The notes: generated by a model from the sequence alone, not told the origin. A stretch of 64,000 nucleotides of DNA from Roseateles_E cavernae (GCF_040187885.1 NZ_JBDPLH010000002.1:733737-797736); one strand, 5' to 3'; positions 1 through 10,382 are shown, numbered from the stretch's first letter. A program made the numbers and translations.

Positions 1-1
1 G

Positions 2-280
2 CCGGTGCTGGAGCGGCTGCTGGTGAGCCCGCGCTTTCACCGCCGCCATCATGCGATCGGCATCGGCCATGAGTCGGCCGGCCGGGGCACGCTGGGCGGC
101 TGCAATTTCGCGGTGCTGCTGCCGGTCTGGGATCAGCTGTTCGGCACCGCCGATTTCCAGCTGCGCTATGAGCCGACCGGCATCCGCGACCAGCTGGCCG
201 AGGAGGGCGGGCGTGACTACGGGCGCGGCTTCTGGGCCCAGCAATGGCTGGGGCTCAAGCGCCTCGTGGGGCGCGGCTGA
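2..280 (+). CDS. Fatty acid hydroxylase / sterol desaturase-like protein, C-terminal fragment
   Basis: This is the last 92 codons of a gene that begins before the window. The fragment contains the histidine pair motif SPRFHRRHHAIG followed by NFAVLLPVWDQLFGTADF, which resembles the last di-iron histidine box and tail of membrane-bound fatty acid hydroxylase/sterol desaturase proteins. These enzymes sit in the cytoplasmic membrane and oxidise lipids with a di-iron centre. The N-terminal membrane segments and first histidine boxes are outside the window, so the exact subfamily cannot be judged. A second member of the superfamily lies at 38452-39303. The true start is not visible; internal GTG at position 5 is not a start. 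Confidence 0.7.
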   Translation, partial: PVLERLLVSPRFHRRHHAIGIGHESAGRGTLGGCNFAVLLPVWDQLFGTADFQLRYEPTGIRDQLAEEGGRDYGRGFWAQQWLGLKRLVGRG

Positions 281-329
281 AACAGCGCGGGTATGCTTGG
301 CGCCCGTTGCCAACAGAAGAGGGATGACG

Positions 330-1211
330 ATGGTCAACACGATGGGCCGCCTCGGTGATGCCTTCTGGCGCGCCGCCGCCTATTGCCTGCATCCGCGCGT
401 GATCGCGCTGTCGCTGCTGCCGCTGCTGATCGCGGCCGGCACCACCGTGGGCCTGGCCTATTTCTTCTGGGAGGCGGCGGTGGCCGGCGTGCGCGGCACG
501 CTGGAATCCTGGCTGCTGATCGAGAGCCTGCTGCGCTGGCTGGACAGCATGGGGGGCGAGGGCTTTCGCAGCGTGGTCGCACCGCTCCTGGTGATCGTGA
601 TGGCGGTGCCGGTGGTGCTGATCTTCAGCCTGCTGCTGGTGGCGCTGTTGATGACGCCGTCCATCGTCACCCTGGTGGCCGAGCGGCGCTTCCCGCTGCT
701 TGAGCGCAAGCGCGGCTCGGCCTGGTGGCAGGGCCTGCTGTGGTCGCTGCTGTGCTCGGCCGGCGCGCTGCTGGTGCTGTTCCTGAGCATGCCGTTCTGG
801 CTGATCCCGCCGCTGGTGCTGGTGCTGCCACCGCTGATCTGGGGCTGGCTGACCTACCGCGTGTTCGCCTTCGATGTGCTGGCCGAGCATGCCTCGGCCG
901 AGGAGCGCAAGCAGCTGATGCGCGAGCACCGCCTGCCGCTGCTGGCCATGGGCGTGATCAGCGGCTATCTGGGCGCCGCGCCCTCGCTGATCTGGGCGGT
1001 CAGCATGATGGCCGTGGTGCTGGCGCCGTTTCTGGTGCTGCTGACGGTCTGGCTCTACACCCTGATCTTCGCGTTCTCGACGCTGTGGTTCGCCCATTAC
1101 GCGCTCCATGCGCTGGCCGAGCTGCGGGCCCGCGTGGGCGTCGTCCCCGAAGCGCCGCCCGTGCTGGAAGAATTGCCATCCCCGCCCACCCTGCTGCCGC
1201 CCGCACTATGA
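330..1211 (+). CDS. EI24 domain-containing integral membrane protein
   Basis: A 293-residue hydrophobic protein with about five to six membrane segments, for example ALSLLPLLIAAGTTVGLAYF near the N-terminus and paired helices around residues 85-110 and 130-170. The layout and the WGWLTYRVFAFDVLAEHAS region match the EI24/CysZ-like family of small bacterial membrane proteins; family members include sulfate transporter CysZ, but no sulfate role is implied here. I chose ATG 330 because AGAGG at 318-322 sits seven bases upstream; ATG 324 is too close to it. The stop overlaps the next start (ATGA, 1208-1211), so the two genes are translationally coupled. Confidence 0.75.
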   Translation: MVNTMGRLGDAFWRAAAYCLHPRVIALSLLPLLIAAGTTVGLAYFFWEAAVAGVRGTLESWLLIESLLRWLDSMGGEGFRSVVAPLLVIVMAVPVVLIFSLLLVALLMTPSIVTLVAERRFPLLERKRGSAWWQGLLWSLLCSAGALLVLFLSMPFWLIPPLVLVLPPLIWGWLTYRVFAFDVLAEHASAEERKQLMREHRLPLLAMGVISGYLGAAPSLIWAVSMMAVVLAPFLVLLTVWLYTLIFAFSTLWFAHYALHALAELRARVGVVPEAPPVLEELPSPPTLLPPAL

Positions 1212-2014
1212 ATATCGGTCTGATCATCGTTGGTGACGAAATCCTGTCCGGCAAGCGCCAGGACAAGCACCTGGCCAAGTTCATCGAGATCCTGGCCGCA
1301 CGCGGCCTCTCGCTGTCCTGGGCCGAGTATGTCGGCGACGACCGCGAGCGCCTGACGGCCAGCCTGGCCCGCGCCTTCGCCAGCGGCGATCTGGTGCTCT
1401 CCTGCGGCGGCATCGGCGCCACGCCCGATGACCACAGCCGCCAGGCCGCCGCTGCGGCGCTGGGTCGCGAACTGGTCCTGCACCCCGAGGCCAGGGAACT
1501 GATCTGGCAGCGCATCAGCGAGATGGCGGCCGAGCAGGGCGTGAGCGCCGACCCCGAGCACCCCGACAGCCTGCGCCGCTTCCAGATGGGCGTGTTCCCG
1601 GCGGGGGCTGCCATCATCCCCAATCCCTTCAACAAGATTCCGGGCTTCTATGTCGGCACGGTCTACTTTGTGCCCGGCTTCCCGGTGATGGCCCACCCGA
1701 TGATGGAATGGGTGCTGGATCAACGCCATGCCGATCTGCACCGCGCCAGCGGCATCAGCGAACGCTCGCTGATCGTGCAGGGCGCGATGGAGGCGGCGCT
1801 GACCCCGCTGATGGAGCAGATCGAGGCCGACTTTGCCGGCATCAAGGTCTTCAGCCTGCCCAGCGTCGACCATCCGCAATGGGGTCGGCATATCGAGCTG
1901 GGCGTCAAGGCCGGCCCGGAGCAGGAGCCCGAGCGGCTGGTGCAGGCCTATGCCGCGCTGAAGCAGGGCCTGATCCAATTTGGTGCTGTTATAAGCACTG
2001 AAATGGTGCGATAG
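1208..2014 (+). CDS. Competence/damage-inducible protein A-like, molybdopterin-binding domain protein
   Basis: 268 residues beginning MNIGLIIVGDEILSGKRQD, the signature of the MoaB/Mog molybdopterin-binding fold as found in the N-terminal half of CinA. The GDEILSGK loop and the SCGGIGATPDD segment (about residue 72) form the cofactor-binding site. The nicotinamide-nucleotide amidase domain of full CinA is absent, so this is the stand-alone form annotated as competence/damage-inducible protein A. Its physiological role in Burkholderiales is not established. It overlaps the preceding EI24 gene by four bases. The last codons overlap a predicted NtrC-binding site that serves glnA downstream. Confidence 0.85.
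   Translation: MNIGLIIVGDEILSGKRQDKHLAKFIEILAARGLSLSWAEYVGDDRERLTASLARAFASGDLVLSCGGIGATPDDHSRQAAAAALGRELVLHPEARELIWQRISEMAAEQGVSADPEHPDSLRRFQMGVFPAGAAIIPNPFNKIPGFYVGTVYFVPGFPVMAHPMMEWVLDQRHADLHRASGISERSLIVQGAMEAALTPLMEQIEADFAGIKVFSLPSVDHPQWGRHIELGVKAGPEQEPERLVQAYAALKQGLIQFGAVISTEMVR
1994..2010 (+). promoter_or_regulatory. Distal NtrC-binding site upstream of glnA
   Basis: AGCACTGAAATGGTGCG has the GCAC-N7-GTGC dyad of enteric NtrC sites such as those at E. coli glnAp2. It lies about 165 bp upstream of the sigma-54 promoter and overlaps the end of the CinA-like gene, a normal enhancer distance. The dyad is seen directly; binding is inferred. Confidence 0.65.
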
Positions 2015-2128
2015 TCGGCGCCGGCTTGCTCTGTTTTGGTGCTTGTTGCGCGCTTGTCGCCCGACCGGCGGTGCGCGCTCAAGGGCGTCAGTGGGAGGTC
2101 GGCCGATAATGCCCCGGCCACTCGGTGA

Positions 2129-2145
2129 TGCACCGAGCTGGCGCT
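2129..2145 (+). promoter_or_regulatory. Proximal NtrC-like site upstream of glnA
   Basis: TGCACCGAGCTGGCGCT keeps the left half (TGCACC) and spacing of the NtrC consensus; the right half is GGCGC instead of GGTGC. It is about 20 bp upstream of the sigma-54 -24 element, so it may be a low-affinity or governor site. It is weaker evidence than the distal site. Confidence 0.5.
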
Positions 2146-2159
2146 CGCCGCTCACCGAC

Positions 2160-2176
2160 TTGGCACGCAACCTGCT
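2160..2176 (+). promoter_or_regulatory. Sigma-54 promoter of glnA
   Basis: TTGGCACGCAACCTGCT has TGGCAC, five bases, then CTGC, which is the exact -24/-12 (GG/GC) geometry of RpoN promoters. Transcription would start about 2187, giving an 80-base leader before glnA. Together with the two NtrC-like sites and ntrBC just downstream, it indicates nitrogen-controlled transcription. Confidence 0.8.
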
Positions 2177-2266
2177 TAGTTAGAAACGCACGCGCCGAGG
2201 CGCTCGCCGAATTCGTTCGATACCCGTACCACCTGTACAAAGCTTTCCGCTAGCTAGGAGTGATTG

Positions 2267-3682
2267 ATGGCCAAGACCGTCGCCGATGTGATCCAGATGG
2301 TGAAGGACAACGAAGTCAAGTTCGTTGACTTCCGCTTCACCGACACCCGTGGCAAAGAGCAGCATGTGTCTGTGCCTGTGTCGCATTTCGATGAGGACAA
2401 GTTTGTCTCCGGTCATGCCTTCGACGGTTCGTCGATCGCCGGCTGGAAGGGCATCGAAGCCTCCGACATGCTGCTGATGCCCGATCCGGACACCGCCAAT
2501 ATCGATCCCTTCTTCGAAGAGCCGACGCTGATCCTGTCCTGCGACGTGGTCGACCCGGCCGACGGCAAGGCCTATGAGCGCGACCCGCGTTCGCTGGCCA
2601 AGCGCGCCGAAGCCTATCTGAAGTCTTCCGGCCTGGGCGACACCGCCTACTTCGGTCCCGAGCCCGAGTTCTTCATCTTCGACTCGATCCGCTGGGGCAA
2701 TGACATGTCCGGCTGCTTCTACAAGATCGAATCCGAAGAGGCCGCCTGGAACACCGGCAAGGAATACGAGCACGGCAACACCGGCTACCGTCCCACCGTC
2801 AAGGGCGGCTATTTCCCGGTGCCCCCGGTCGACGCCGGCCAGGACATGCGCTCGGAAATGTGCCTGATCCTCGAGCAGCTGGGCATCCCGGTCGAGGTGC
2901 ATCACCATGAAGTGGCCAACGCCGGCCAGATGGAAATCGGCACCCGCTTCAGCACGCTGACCAAGCGCGCCGACTGGCTGCAGCTGCAGAAGTACGTGAT
3001 CACCAATGTCGCCCATGCCTATGGCAAGACCGCGACCTTCATGCCCAAGCCCATCGTTGGCGACAACGGCTCCGGCATGCATGTGCACCAGTCGATCTGG
3101 AAGGACGGCAAGAACCTGTTCGCCGGCGACGGCTACGCAGGCCTGAGCGAGTTCGCGCTGTTCTATATCGGCGGCATCATCAAGCATGCCCGCGCGCTGA
3201 ACGCGATCACGAACCCCGGCACCAACAGCTACAAGCGTCTGGTCCCCGGCTTCGAAGCCCCGGTCAAGCTGGCTTACTCGGCCAAGAACCGCTCGGCCTC
3301 GATCCGCATCCCCTATGTCGCGAACCCCAAGGGCCGCCGCATCGAGGCGCGCTTCCCCGATCCTTCTGCCAACCCCTATCTGTGCTTTGCCGCACTGATG
3401 ATGGCCGGCCTGGACGGCGTCGAGAACAAGATCCACCCGGGCGAAGCCGCCACCAAGGATCTCTACCATCTGCCGCCGGAAGAAGACGCGAAGATCCCGA
3501 CCGTCTGCCACAGCCTGGATCAGGCGCTCGAGTATCTGGACAAGGACCGTGCCTTCCTGACCAAGGGCGGCGTGTTCACCGACTCCTTCATCGATGCCTA
3601 TATCGACCTGAAGATGCAGGAAGTGACCCGCTTCCGCATGGCCACGCACCCGGTCGAGTACGACATGTACTACTCGCTGTGA
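2267..3682 (+). CDS. glnA: Type I glutamate-ammonia ligase (glutamine synthetase)
   Basis: 471 residues, the usual length of bacterial GS-I-beta. It makes glutamine from glutamate, ammonia and ATP as a cytoplasmic dodecamer and is the entry point of ammonia assimilation. Visible family features are the DGSSIAGW loop, the EPEFFIF and MEIG metal-binding glutamates, NGSGMHVHQS (ATP/metal site), NRSASIRIP, and the adenylylation loop KDLYHLPPEE with Tyr400, so activity is probably controlled by GlnE. ATG 2267 follows TAGGAG at 2255-2260. A sigma-54 promoter with NtrC boxes precedes it, and ntrB-ntrC follow one gene later, the standard betaproteobacterial arrangement. Confidence 0.98.
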   Translation: MAKTVADVIQMVKDNEVKFVDFRFTDTRGKEQHVSVPVSHFDEDKFVSGHAFDGSSIAGWKGIEASDMLLMPDPDTANIDPFFEEPTLILSCDVVDPADGKAYERDPRSLAKRAEAYLKSSGLGDTAYFGPEPEFFIFDSIRWGNDMSGCFYKIESEEAAWNTGKEYEHGNTGYRPTVKGGYFPVPPVDAGQDMRSEMCLILEQLGIPVEVHHHEVANAGQMEIGTRFSTLTKRADWLQLQKYVITNVAHAYGKTATFMPKPIVGDNGSGMHVHQSIWKDGKNLFAGDGYAGLSEFALFYIGGIIKHARALNAITNPGTNSYKRLVPGFEAPVKLAYSAKNRSASIRIPYVANPKGRRIEARFPDPSANPYLCFAALMMAGLDGVENKIHPGEAATKDLYHLPPEEDAKIPTVCHSLDQALEYLDKDRAFLTKGGVFTDSFIDAYIDLKMQEVTRFRMATHPVEYDMYYSL

Positions 3683-3735
3683 TGTCCATGGGCGGCGAGC
3701 GTGCACCCCACGCGACGCTGCCCGGGTCAGCGAAC

Positions 3736-3759
3736 AAGGGACGGCCGTGGCCGTCCCTT
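3736..3759 (+). terminator. Hairpin after glnA
   Basis: A perfect 10-bp stem (AAGGGACGGC with GCCGTCCCTT) and a CGTG loop lie 54 bp after the glnA stop. The following bases (GTGCTTTGTG) contain only a weak T-run, so termination may be partial, separating highly expressed glnA from the downstream ntrBC genes. Confidence 0.6.
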
Positions 3760-3802
3760 GTGCTTTGTGAAACCCGCGCCCGGCATGAGCCACAATCGCG
3801 CC

Positions 3803-4303
3803 ATGCTCTATCGCCCCGCCTTGCTGCTCATCGGTCTGACCTGCGGCGCTGCCGCCGAGGCCCAGTCCGTGGTCTACCGCTGTCCCGGCCCGCCGGTGCT
3901 CTACACCGACGCGCTGACCCCCAAGGAAGCGCAGGACAAGGGCTGCCGCTCGATCGAGGGCACGCCGATCACGGTCTTGCAGGGCCAGCGGCCGCGCGCG
4001 GCAGCACCGGCAACCAACGGCGCGGCCAGCGCTGCGGCGAGGAGCGGTGATGGGCGCGTTGACCCCGCCCAGCAGCGCAGCCGCGACGGCGAGCGCCGCA
4101 AGGTGCTTGAAACCGAGCTGCGCGAGAGCGAGGAGCGGCTCGCGGCCTTGCAGCGCGAGTACCAGGGCGGCCAGCCCGAGCGGCGCGGCGACGAACGCAA
4201 TTTCCAGAAGTATCTGGACCGGGTGGCCGAGCTCAAGACCAGCATCACCCGGCAGGAAAACGATATACAGGCGCTCAAGCGCGAGATCAGCAAGCTGCCT
4301 TGA
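3803..4303 (+). CDS. Putative periplasmic protein, DUF4124-like N-terminus with C-terminal coiled coil
   Basis: 166 residues. The first 21 residues look like a Sec signal peptide (LYRPALLLIGLTCGAAAEAQ, cleavage after AEA or AQ). The mature start SVVYRCPGPPVLYTDAL resembles the short DUF4124-type beta segment common in betaproteobacterial envelope proteins (inference). A proline/alanine linker follows, then a charged heptad-rich helix from about residue 90 to the end (ETELRESEERLAALQREY). An in-frame ATG at 3785 would add six residues before the signal peptide. It lies between glnA and ntrB, a position often occupied by such a protein in Burkholderiales. The function is unknown. Confidence 0.7.
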   Translation: MLYRPALLLIGLTCGAAAEAQSVVYRCPGPPVLYTDALTPKEAQDKGCRSIEGTPITVLQGQRPRAAAPATNGAASAAARSGDGRVDPAQQRSRDGERRKVLETELRESEERLAALQREYQGGQPERRGDERNFQKYLDRVAELKTSITRQENDIQALKREISKLP

Positions 4304-4336
4304 GTTCGCTGGTCTGGCCGCACGAGCCACAGGACC

Positions 4337-5431
4337 ATGACTCAGCACTCATCCCGCCCCGCCTCGGGCTTCGAGGCCTTCGACATGCTGGCCACCATGG
4401 TGGCCGTGGTGCGACCCGACGGCGAATGCCTGTTCGCCAACACCGCTTTCGAGACCGTGATGCGGCTCTCGCGCCGCACGGTGCAGGGCGTCAATCTGTT
4501 CGACTGGTTTGCCGATGCCACCCGGCTCAGCGAGACGGTCGAGGCGGTGGCGCTGAACGCCTTCTCCAGCAGCCGCTTCGATGCCTTGCTGCGGCGCGGC
4601 CCGCGCCCGCATGAGGATCTGCTGCCGGTGCATGTGATCGTCAGCCAGACCGACAGCCCGGAGCGGGTGCTGGTCGAGCTGATCGAGAACGCCCAGCAGG
4701 CCCGCCAGGACCGCGAGGAGCGCACGCTCGACCAGGTGCAGGCCACCAAGGAGCTCATACGCAATCTGGCCCACGAGATCAAGAACCCGCTGGGCGGCAT
4801 CCGCGGTGCGGCCCAGCTGCTGGCGCTGGAGCTGCAGCCCACCGACCTCGGCCCCGAGCTCAACGAGTACACCCAGGTCATCGTCCATGAGGCCGACCGG
4901 CTGCAGGCCCTGGTCGACCGCCTGCTGGCGCCGCACCGGCGTGCCCAGGTGGTGGTCGATGTCAATATCCACGAGGTCTGCGAGCGGGTGCGCTCGGTGA
5001 TACTGGCCGAGTACCCGCGCGGGTTGGAGGTGCGGCGCGACTACGACACCTCGCTGCCCGATTTCCGCGGCGACCGCGAGCAGCTGATTCAGGCGGTGCT
5101 GAACATCGTGCAGAACGCCGCGCAGGCCTGCCATGCCCGCATCGCCGAGGGCACGGCCGTGATCAATCTGCAGACCCGGGTGGCGCGACAGGTGACGATT
5201 GGTAAGCAACGCTGGCGCTTGGCATTGGAATTGCATGTGCAGGACAACGGCCCTGGTGTGCCGGCGGAGATCCGAGATCGCATCTTCTACCCCCTGGTCT
5301 CAGGGCGGGACGGAGGCACGGGCTTGGGGCTGACGCTGTCACAAACCATCGCTCAGCAGCATCAGGGGATGATTGACTGCGACAGCGAACCGGGCCGGAC
5401 AGATTTTCGATTGACCCTGCCTTTGCCCTGA
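4337..5431 (+). CDS. glnL: Nitrogen regulation sensor histidine kinase NtrB
   Basis: 364 residues with a PAS-like sensor (about 15-115), a dimerisation/phosphoacceptor helix with His146 in NLAHEIKNPLGGIRGAAQ, and a HATPase domain with NIVQNAAQA (N-box), DNGPGVP (G1) and GTGLGLTLS (G2). The NLAHEIKNPLGGIRGAAQLL sequence is diagnostic of NtrB. The soluble cytoplasmic kinase/phosphatase reads nitrogen status through PII and phosphorylates NtrC. No membrane segment is present, as expected. ntrC follows 30 bp downstream and glnA is two genes upstream, so the three form the nitrogen control locus. ntrB is an alternative symbol. Confidence 0.96.
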   Translation: MTQHSSRPASGFEAFDMLATMVAVVRPDGECLFANTAFETVMRLSRRTVQGVNLFDWFADATRLSETVEAVALNAFSSSRFDALLRRGPRPHEDLLPVHVIVSQTDSPERVLVELIENAQQARQDREERTLDQVQATKELIRNLAHEIKNPLGGIRGAAQLLALELQPTDLGPELNEYTQVIVHEADRLQALVDRLLAPHRRAQVVVDVNIHEVCERVRSVILAEYPRGLEVRRDYDTSLPDFRGDREQLIQAVLNIVQNAAQACHARIAEGTAVINLQTRVARQVTIGKQRWRLALELHVQDNGPGVPAEIRDRIFYPLVSGRDGGTGLGLTLSQTIAQQHQGMIDCDSEPGRTDFRLTLPLP

Positions 5432-5461
5432 ATACCAGCTCGGGACAAAGGGGAGCCTTAG

Positions 5462-6927
<1,466 letters not shown>

Positions 6928-6931
<4 letters not shown>

Positions 6932-7890
6932 TCTTGTCGATCCAGCCACACGCCCAGGCCCTGGGCGTTGAGTTCCACATCCATGGCCAGCAGCGCGGTC
7001 TGGCGCGCCGGGCTTAAGGCGCAGCCATGCGCCGCCAGGCCTTGCAGATAGAGCGTCAGCAAGGCGTCCTTCAGCGCCTCGTGGCGCAGCGGGTGACCGC
7101 GCAGGCTGCGCGCCGTCTCGGCCATGGACCGGGCCTGGCTCAGCAGCAGGCCGGCGAGCCGCTGCACCTCGTCGGCATGGCCTCCGACCCGGCTGTAGTG
7201 GGTCAGGAACATCTGCGTCGGCGCGTAGCTCAGCAGGCGGGCCACCGAGGTTTCCAGCGCCTCGGGATCGAACTGCACCGGCGTGCTGGTCGGCATGATC
7301 CAGGGCCCCAGCGAGGTGTCGAACTCGCGGTAGGACAGGCCGAAGGTGTCGCCGGTGAACCAGCCCCGGCTCTTCGCGTCCCAGATGCAATGGTGGTGGC
7401 GTGCATGGCCGGGGGTGTCCAGCAGCAGCAGCTCCCGTGCGCTCCCGCCGACGCTGATCCTCATCCCGTCCTCGCTGGGCATCACGCGCTCGGCCGGCAC
7501 GCCGACCAGCCGGCCATAGGAGCGCTGCATCTCCTGCTCGCCATAGACCGCCAGCGCGCCCTCGTACAGCACGCTCGGATCGACCATATGGCGCACGCCG
7601 CGCGGGTGCACCAGCAGACGTGCGGTCGGCAAGGACTGCATCAGCAGGCCGGCGCCGCCGGCATGGTCCAGATGCACATGGGTCGGTATCACCCAGTCCA
7701 CCGCATCGGGCCCCAGGCCCAGCTGCTGCAGCGCGGCCAGCAGGCGCGGCACCGCGTGGTTGGTGCCGCAGTCGATGAAGGCGGCGCGGCCGTTCTCGAC
7801 CAGCAGATAGGCGGCATCAAAACGGTCGCGCTGAAAGCCGGTGTCGATGGCGTAAATGCCGTCGCCCAGAGCCTGCACAAACTCGGACAT
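6928..7890 (-). CDS. MBL fold metallo-hydrolase
   Basis: 320 residues with the metallo-beta-lactamase fold: zinc motif THVHLDHAGG (HxHxDH), a later His in LDTPGHARHHHC, Asp in FTGDTFG and a final His in FLTHYSRVGG. These supply the usual dinuclear metal ligands. The C-terminal 100 residues are helical. Similar proteins are annotated only as MBL-fold hydrolases, and the substrate cannot be told from sequence. It converges with ntrC with a four-base overlap and is divergent from def, 49 bp away. Confidence 0.85.
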
Positions 7891-7939
7891 GGTCTTGTCT
7901 CCTTAGAATCCGCCCAACGATAGCCCGACAGGATCAACG

Positions 7940-8476
7940 ATGGCAGTCAGAGAACTACTGAAGATGGGCGATCCGCGCCTGCTGCGGGTGGCGAAACCGG
8001 TCACCGAGTTCGGCACGCCGGCGCTGCGTGAGCTGGTGGCCGATATGCTGGACACGATGAAGGCCGCCAACGGCGCCGGACTGGCCGCGCCGCAGATCGG
8101 CGTCGACCTGCAGCTGGTGATCTTCGGCTTCGAGCGCAACGAGCGCTATCCGGATGCGCCGCCGGTGCCCTTGACCGTGCTGATCAACCCGCTCATCACG
8201 CCGCTGTCCGATGCCATGGAGGAGGGCTGGGAGGGCTGCCTGTCGGTGCCGGGCCTGCGTGGCGTCGTGCCGCGCCACAGCCAGCTGCGCTACAGCGGCT
8301 TCGATCTCGAAGGCCGACCCATAGAGCGTGAGGCCACGGGCTTCCACGCCCGCGTGGTCCAGCATGAGTGCGATCATCTGCTGGGTGTGCTCTATCCGAT
8401 GCGCATCAAGGACTTCAGCCGCTTCGGCTACACCTCGGTGCTGTTCCCGGAGCTGGACCCGAACGCCGACGACTGA
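7940..8476 (+). CDS. def: Peptide deformylase
   Basis: 178 residues with all three deformylase motifs: GAGLAAPQIG (motif I), EGCLSVPGLRG (motif II, metal-binding Cys) and QHECDHLLG (motif III, HExxH-like). The iron/zinc enzyme removes the N-formyl group from nascent proteins. There is no neighbouring fmt gene, so this is probably one of several deformylase paralogues, of the slightly longer class that ends FPELDPNADD. It is monocistronic and divergent from the MBL hydrolase. Confidence 0.95.
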   Translation: MAVRELLKMGDPRLLRVAKPVTEFGTPALRELVADMLDTMKAANGAGLAAPQIGVDLQLVIFGFERNERYPDAPPVPLTVLINPLITPLSDAMEEGWEGCLSVPGLRGVVPRHSQLRYSGFDLEGRPIEREATGFHARVVQHECDHLLGVLYPMRIKDFSRFGYTSVLFPELDPNADD

Positions 8477-8560
8477 GCGCCGGCGGCCAAGCAAAGTTTT
8501 GTAAGCAGGTCGGCGCCGCCCGGGCGCTTGGCGTTATACAGCGGCTATCTGGAGACCAGC

Positions 8561-10381
8561 ATGAAAGCCGCTGCCTTGCCCCGCTTCCCTCGACTTTACT
8601 CACTGCTGTTCTGCCTGGCGCTGAGCACCTTGCTGAGCCCTGCCCGGGCCGACGAGGACCCGCCGGCGCGGGCCGGTCGTGTGGCCGAGATCAGCGGCGA
8701 AGCCTGGCTGTTCGATGCCGAAGACAAGGAATGGGTGCAGCTGGAGCGCAACCAGACCATAGGCCCGGGCGACCGCCTGCGCACCGATGGGGGCGGCCGG
8801 CTCAGCCTGCGGGTCGGCTCGACCAGTCTGTGGCTGGACGAGGACAGCGATCTGGAGTTCAGCCGGCTTGATGATGGCCGGGTCGAGCTCCGGCTCGACA
8901 AGGGCTCGCTGGCGCTGCGGCTGCGCAACCGTGAAGAGGTCAACGACTACCTGCTGCTGACCCGCGAGGGCCGTTTCAGCGCCGAGCGCGAGGGCCTGTA
9001 CCGCATCGACCAGCTCGAGCGCGGCAGCCGTGCGCTGAACTGGGAGGGCAGCCTGCGCTTCGATTCGCGTGCGCGCGAGGCCGCGCCGGTCTGGCTGCAG
9101 GCCGACGAGCAGGCCGAATTCTGGTGGGCCGACGGCCCGCGCACCGAGCGCCAGCGCCTGCAGCGCGACGAGTTCGCCGACTGGCTGCTGGCGCAGCGCG
9201 AGGCCGAGGGCCGTCATCTGGCCAACAGCTATGTGTCGCCCGAGATGACCGGCGCCGATGAGCTGGACCGCCACGGCCGCTGGGAGCAGAGCAGCGAGTA
9301 CGGCCCGCTGTGGACGCCCAGCGTGGTGGCGGTCGACTGGGCGCCTTATCGCTACGGCCGCTGGGGCTGGACGCGCGCCTGGGGCTGGAGCTGGATCGAT
9401 GCCGCGCCCTGGGGCTTCGCGCCCTTCCACTATGGCCGCTGGGTGCATCACGGCGGGCGTTGGTGCTGGGCCCCCGGCGCCTTTGTGGCGCGGCCGGTCT
9501 ATGCGCCCGCCCTGGTGGCCTGGGTCGGCGGGCCGGCGGTCAGCGTTGGCATCCATATCGGCGGCGGCCGGCCGCCGCCGCCGCGCTATGGCTGGTATCC
9601 GCTGGCGCCGCGCGAGGCCTATCTGCCCGGCTATCGCCACAGCCCGGGCTACTGGCAGCGGGTCAACCGCGAGCACGGCCAGGGCTGGCAGGGACGCCCC
9701 GAGCATCGCCGCCATCGCAATATCGATGTGCCCGGCGCCGTCAGCCTGCTGCCCGAGCAAGGGCGAGGCCGGCCTTCGCCCTTCAACCCCGGCCAGATGG
9801 GGCCGCTGCGGCCGGTGACCCAGGTGCCCGGGCGTGGCGAACTGCCGCAGTGGCAGGTGCCGCGCGTGCGCCCGCCGCAGGCCATCGTCGAGCCCCGGCC
9901 GCCACGCGAGCGCCCCGAGCGCCCCGAGCGCATTGACCGGGTCGATCGAATCGATCGCAACGAGCGCTTTGAACGCATCGAGCGTCCCGATCGGGGCGAC
10001 CGGGCCGAGCGCGGCGAGCGCTTCGAGCGACCGGGCTGGACGACCCGACCCGGCCGGCCGGCCGATGGCGTGGCGCCGCCGCGCCCGACGCCGAATCCGA
10101 ATGCGGGGCGCTCTGATGAGCCGCTGCCGTCCCGCGAGTTCCATGGTCGGCCGCCTGGCTTCGAGCCGCGCGTCCCCGGGCGTGTCCAGGAACGCGGCGC
10201 CGAGCCCCGGCCGCAGCCCCAGATCGGTATCCCGGCTCCGCCGCGCGGCATCGAGCGGCCGCAGCGTGAGGCCGAGCCGGCGCGGCCGCCGCAGGTGCAG
10301 CAGCCGCAGGAGCGCGGCCCGCAGCGCGGGCGCGGCGAATGGACCGGCGGGCCGGGCCGGCGCGGCGAGCAGGCTCAGTGA
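8561..10381 (+). CDS. FecR domain and DUF6600-type secreted protein with charged low-complexity tail
   Basis: 606 residues. A Sec signal peptide (about 1-28, ending SPARA) is followed by a FecR-like beta domain (about 30-190: AEISGEAWLFD, RLRTDGGGRLSLRVGS, LWLDEDSDLEF). A tryptophan- and glycine-rich region (about 230-340: APYRYGRWGWTRAWGWSW, FHYGRWVHHGGRW) matches DUF6600-type proteins. From about residue 425 the tail is low complexity, with tandem ERPERIDRVDRIDRNERFER-like units and prolines. ATG 8561 follows CTGGAG at 8549. No sigma factor or TonB receptor is adjacent, so this is not a FecIR signalling pair; a surface or envelope role is an inference. Confidence 0.75.
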   Translation: MKAAALPRFPRLYSLLFCLALSTLLSPARADEDPPARAGRVAEISGEAWLFDAEDKEWVQLERNQTIGPGDRLRTDGGGRLSLRVGSTSLWLDEDSDLEFSRLDDGRVELRLDKGSLALRLRNREEVNDYLLLTREGRFSAEREGLYRIDQLERGSRALNWEGSLRFDSRAREAAPVWLQADEQAEFWWADGPRTERQRLQRDEFADWLLAQREAEGRHLANSYVSPEMTGADELDRHGRWEQSSEYGPLWTPSVVAVDWAPYRYGRWGWTRAWGWSWIDAAPWGFAPFHYGRWVHHGGRWCWAPGAFVARPVYAPALVAWVGGPAVSVGIHIGGGRPPPPRYGWYPLAPREAYLPGYRHSPGYWQRVNREHGQGWQGRPEHRRHRNIDVPGAVSLLPEQGRGRPSPFNPGQMGPLRPVTQVPGRGELPQWQVPRVRPPQAIVEPRPPRERPERPERIDRVDRIDRNERFERIERPDRGDRAERGERFERPGWTTRPGRPADGVAPPRPTPNPNAGRSDEPLPSREFHGRPPGFEPRVPGRVQERGAEPRPQPQIGIPAPPRGIERPQREAEPARPPQVQQPQERGPQRGRGEWTGGPGRRGEQAQ

Positions 10382-10382
10382 G

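Noticed and set aside
2180..4348. Long minus-strand open frame of about 720 codons
   Set aside because: It lies antisense to glnA and its neighbour, has a low-complexity His/Gly/Arg-rich translation, and arises from GC-rich codon bias of the plus-strand genes.
9757..9782. Near-perfect inverted repeat AAGGGCGAGGCC / GGCCTTCGCCCTT
   Set aside because: It is inside the FecR/DUF6600 coding region in GC-rich DNA, so it is probably chance; no regulatory context.
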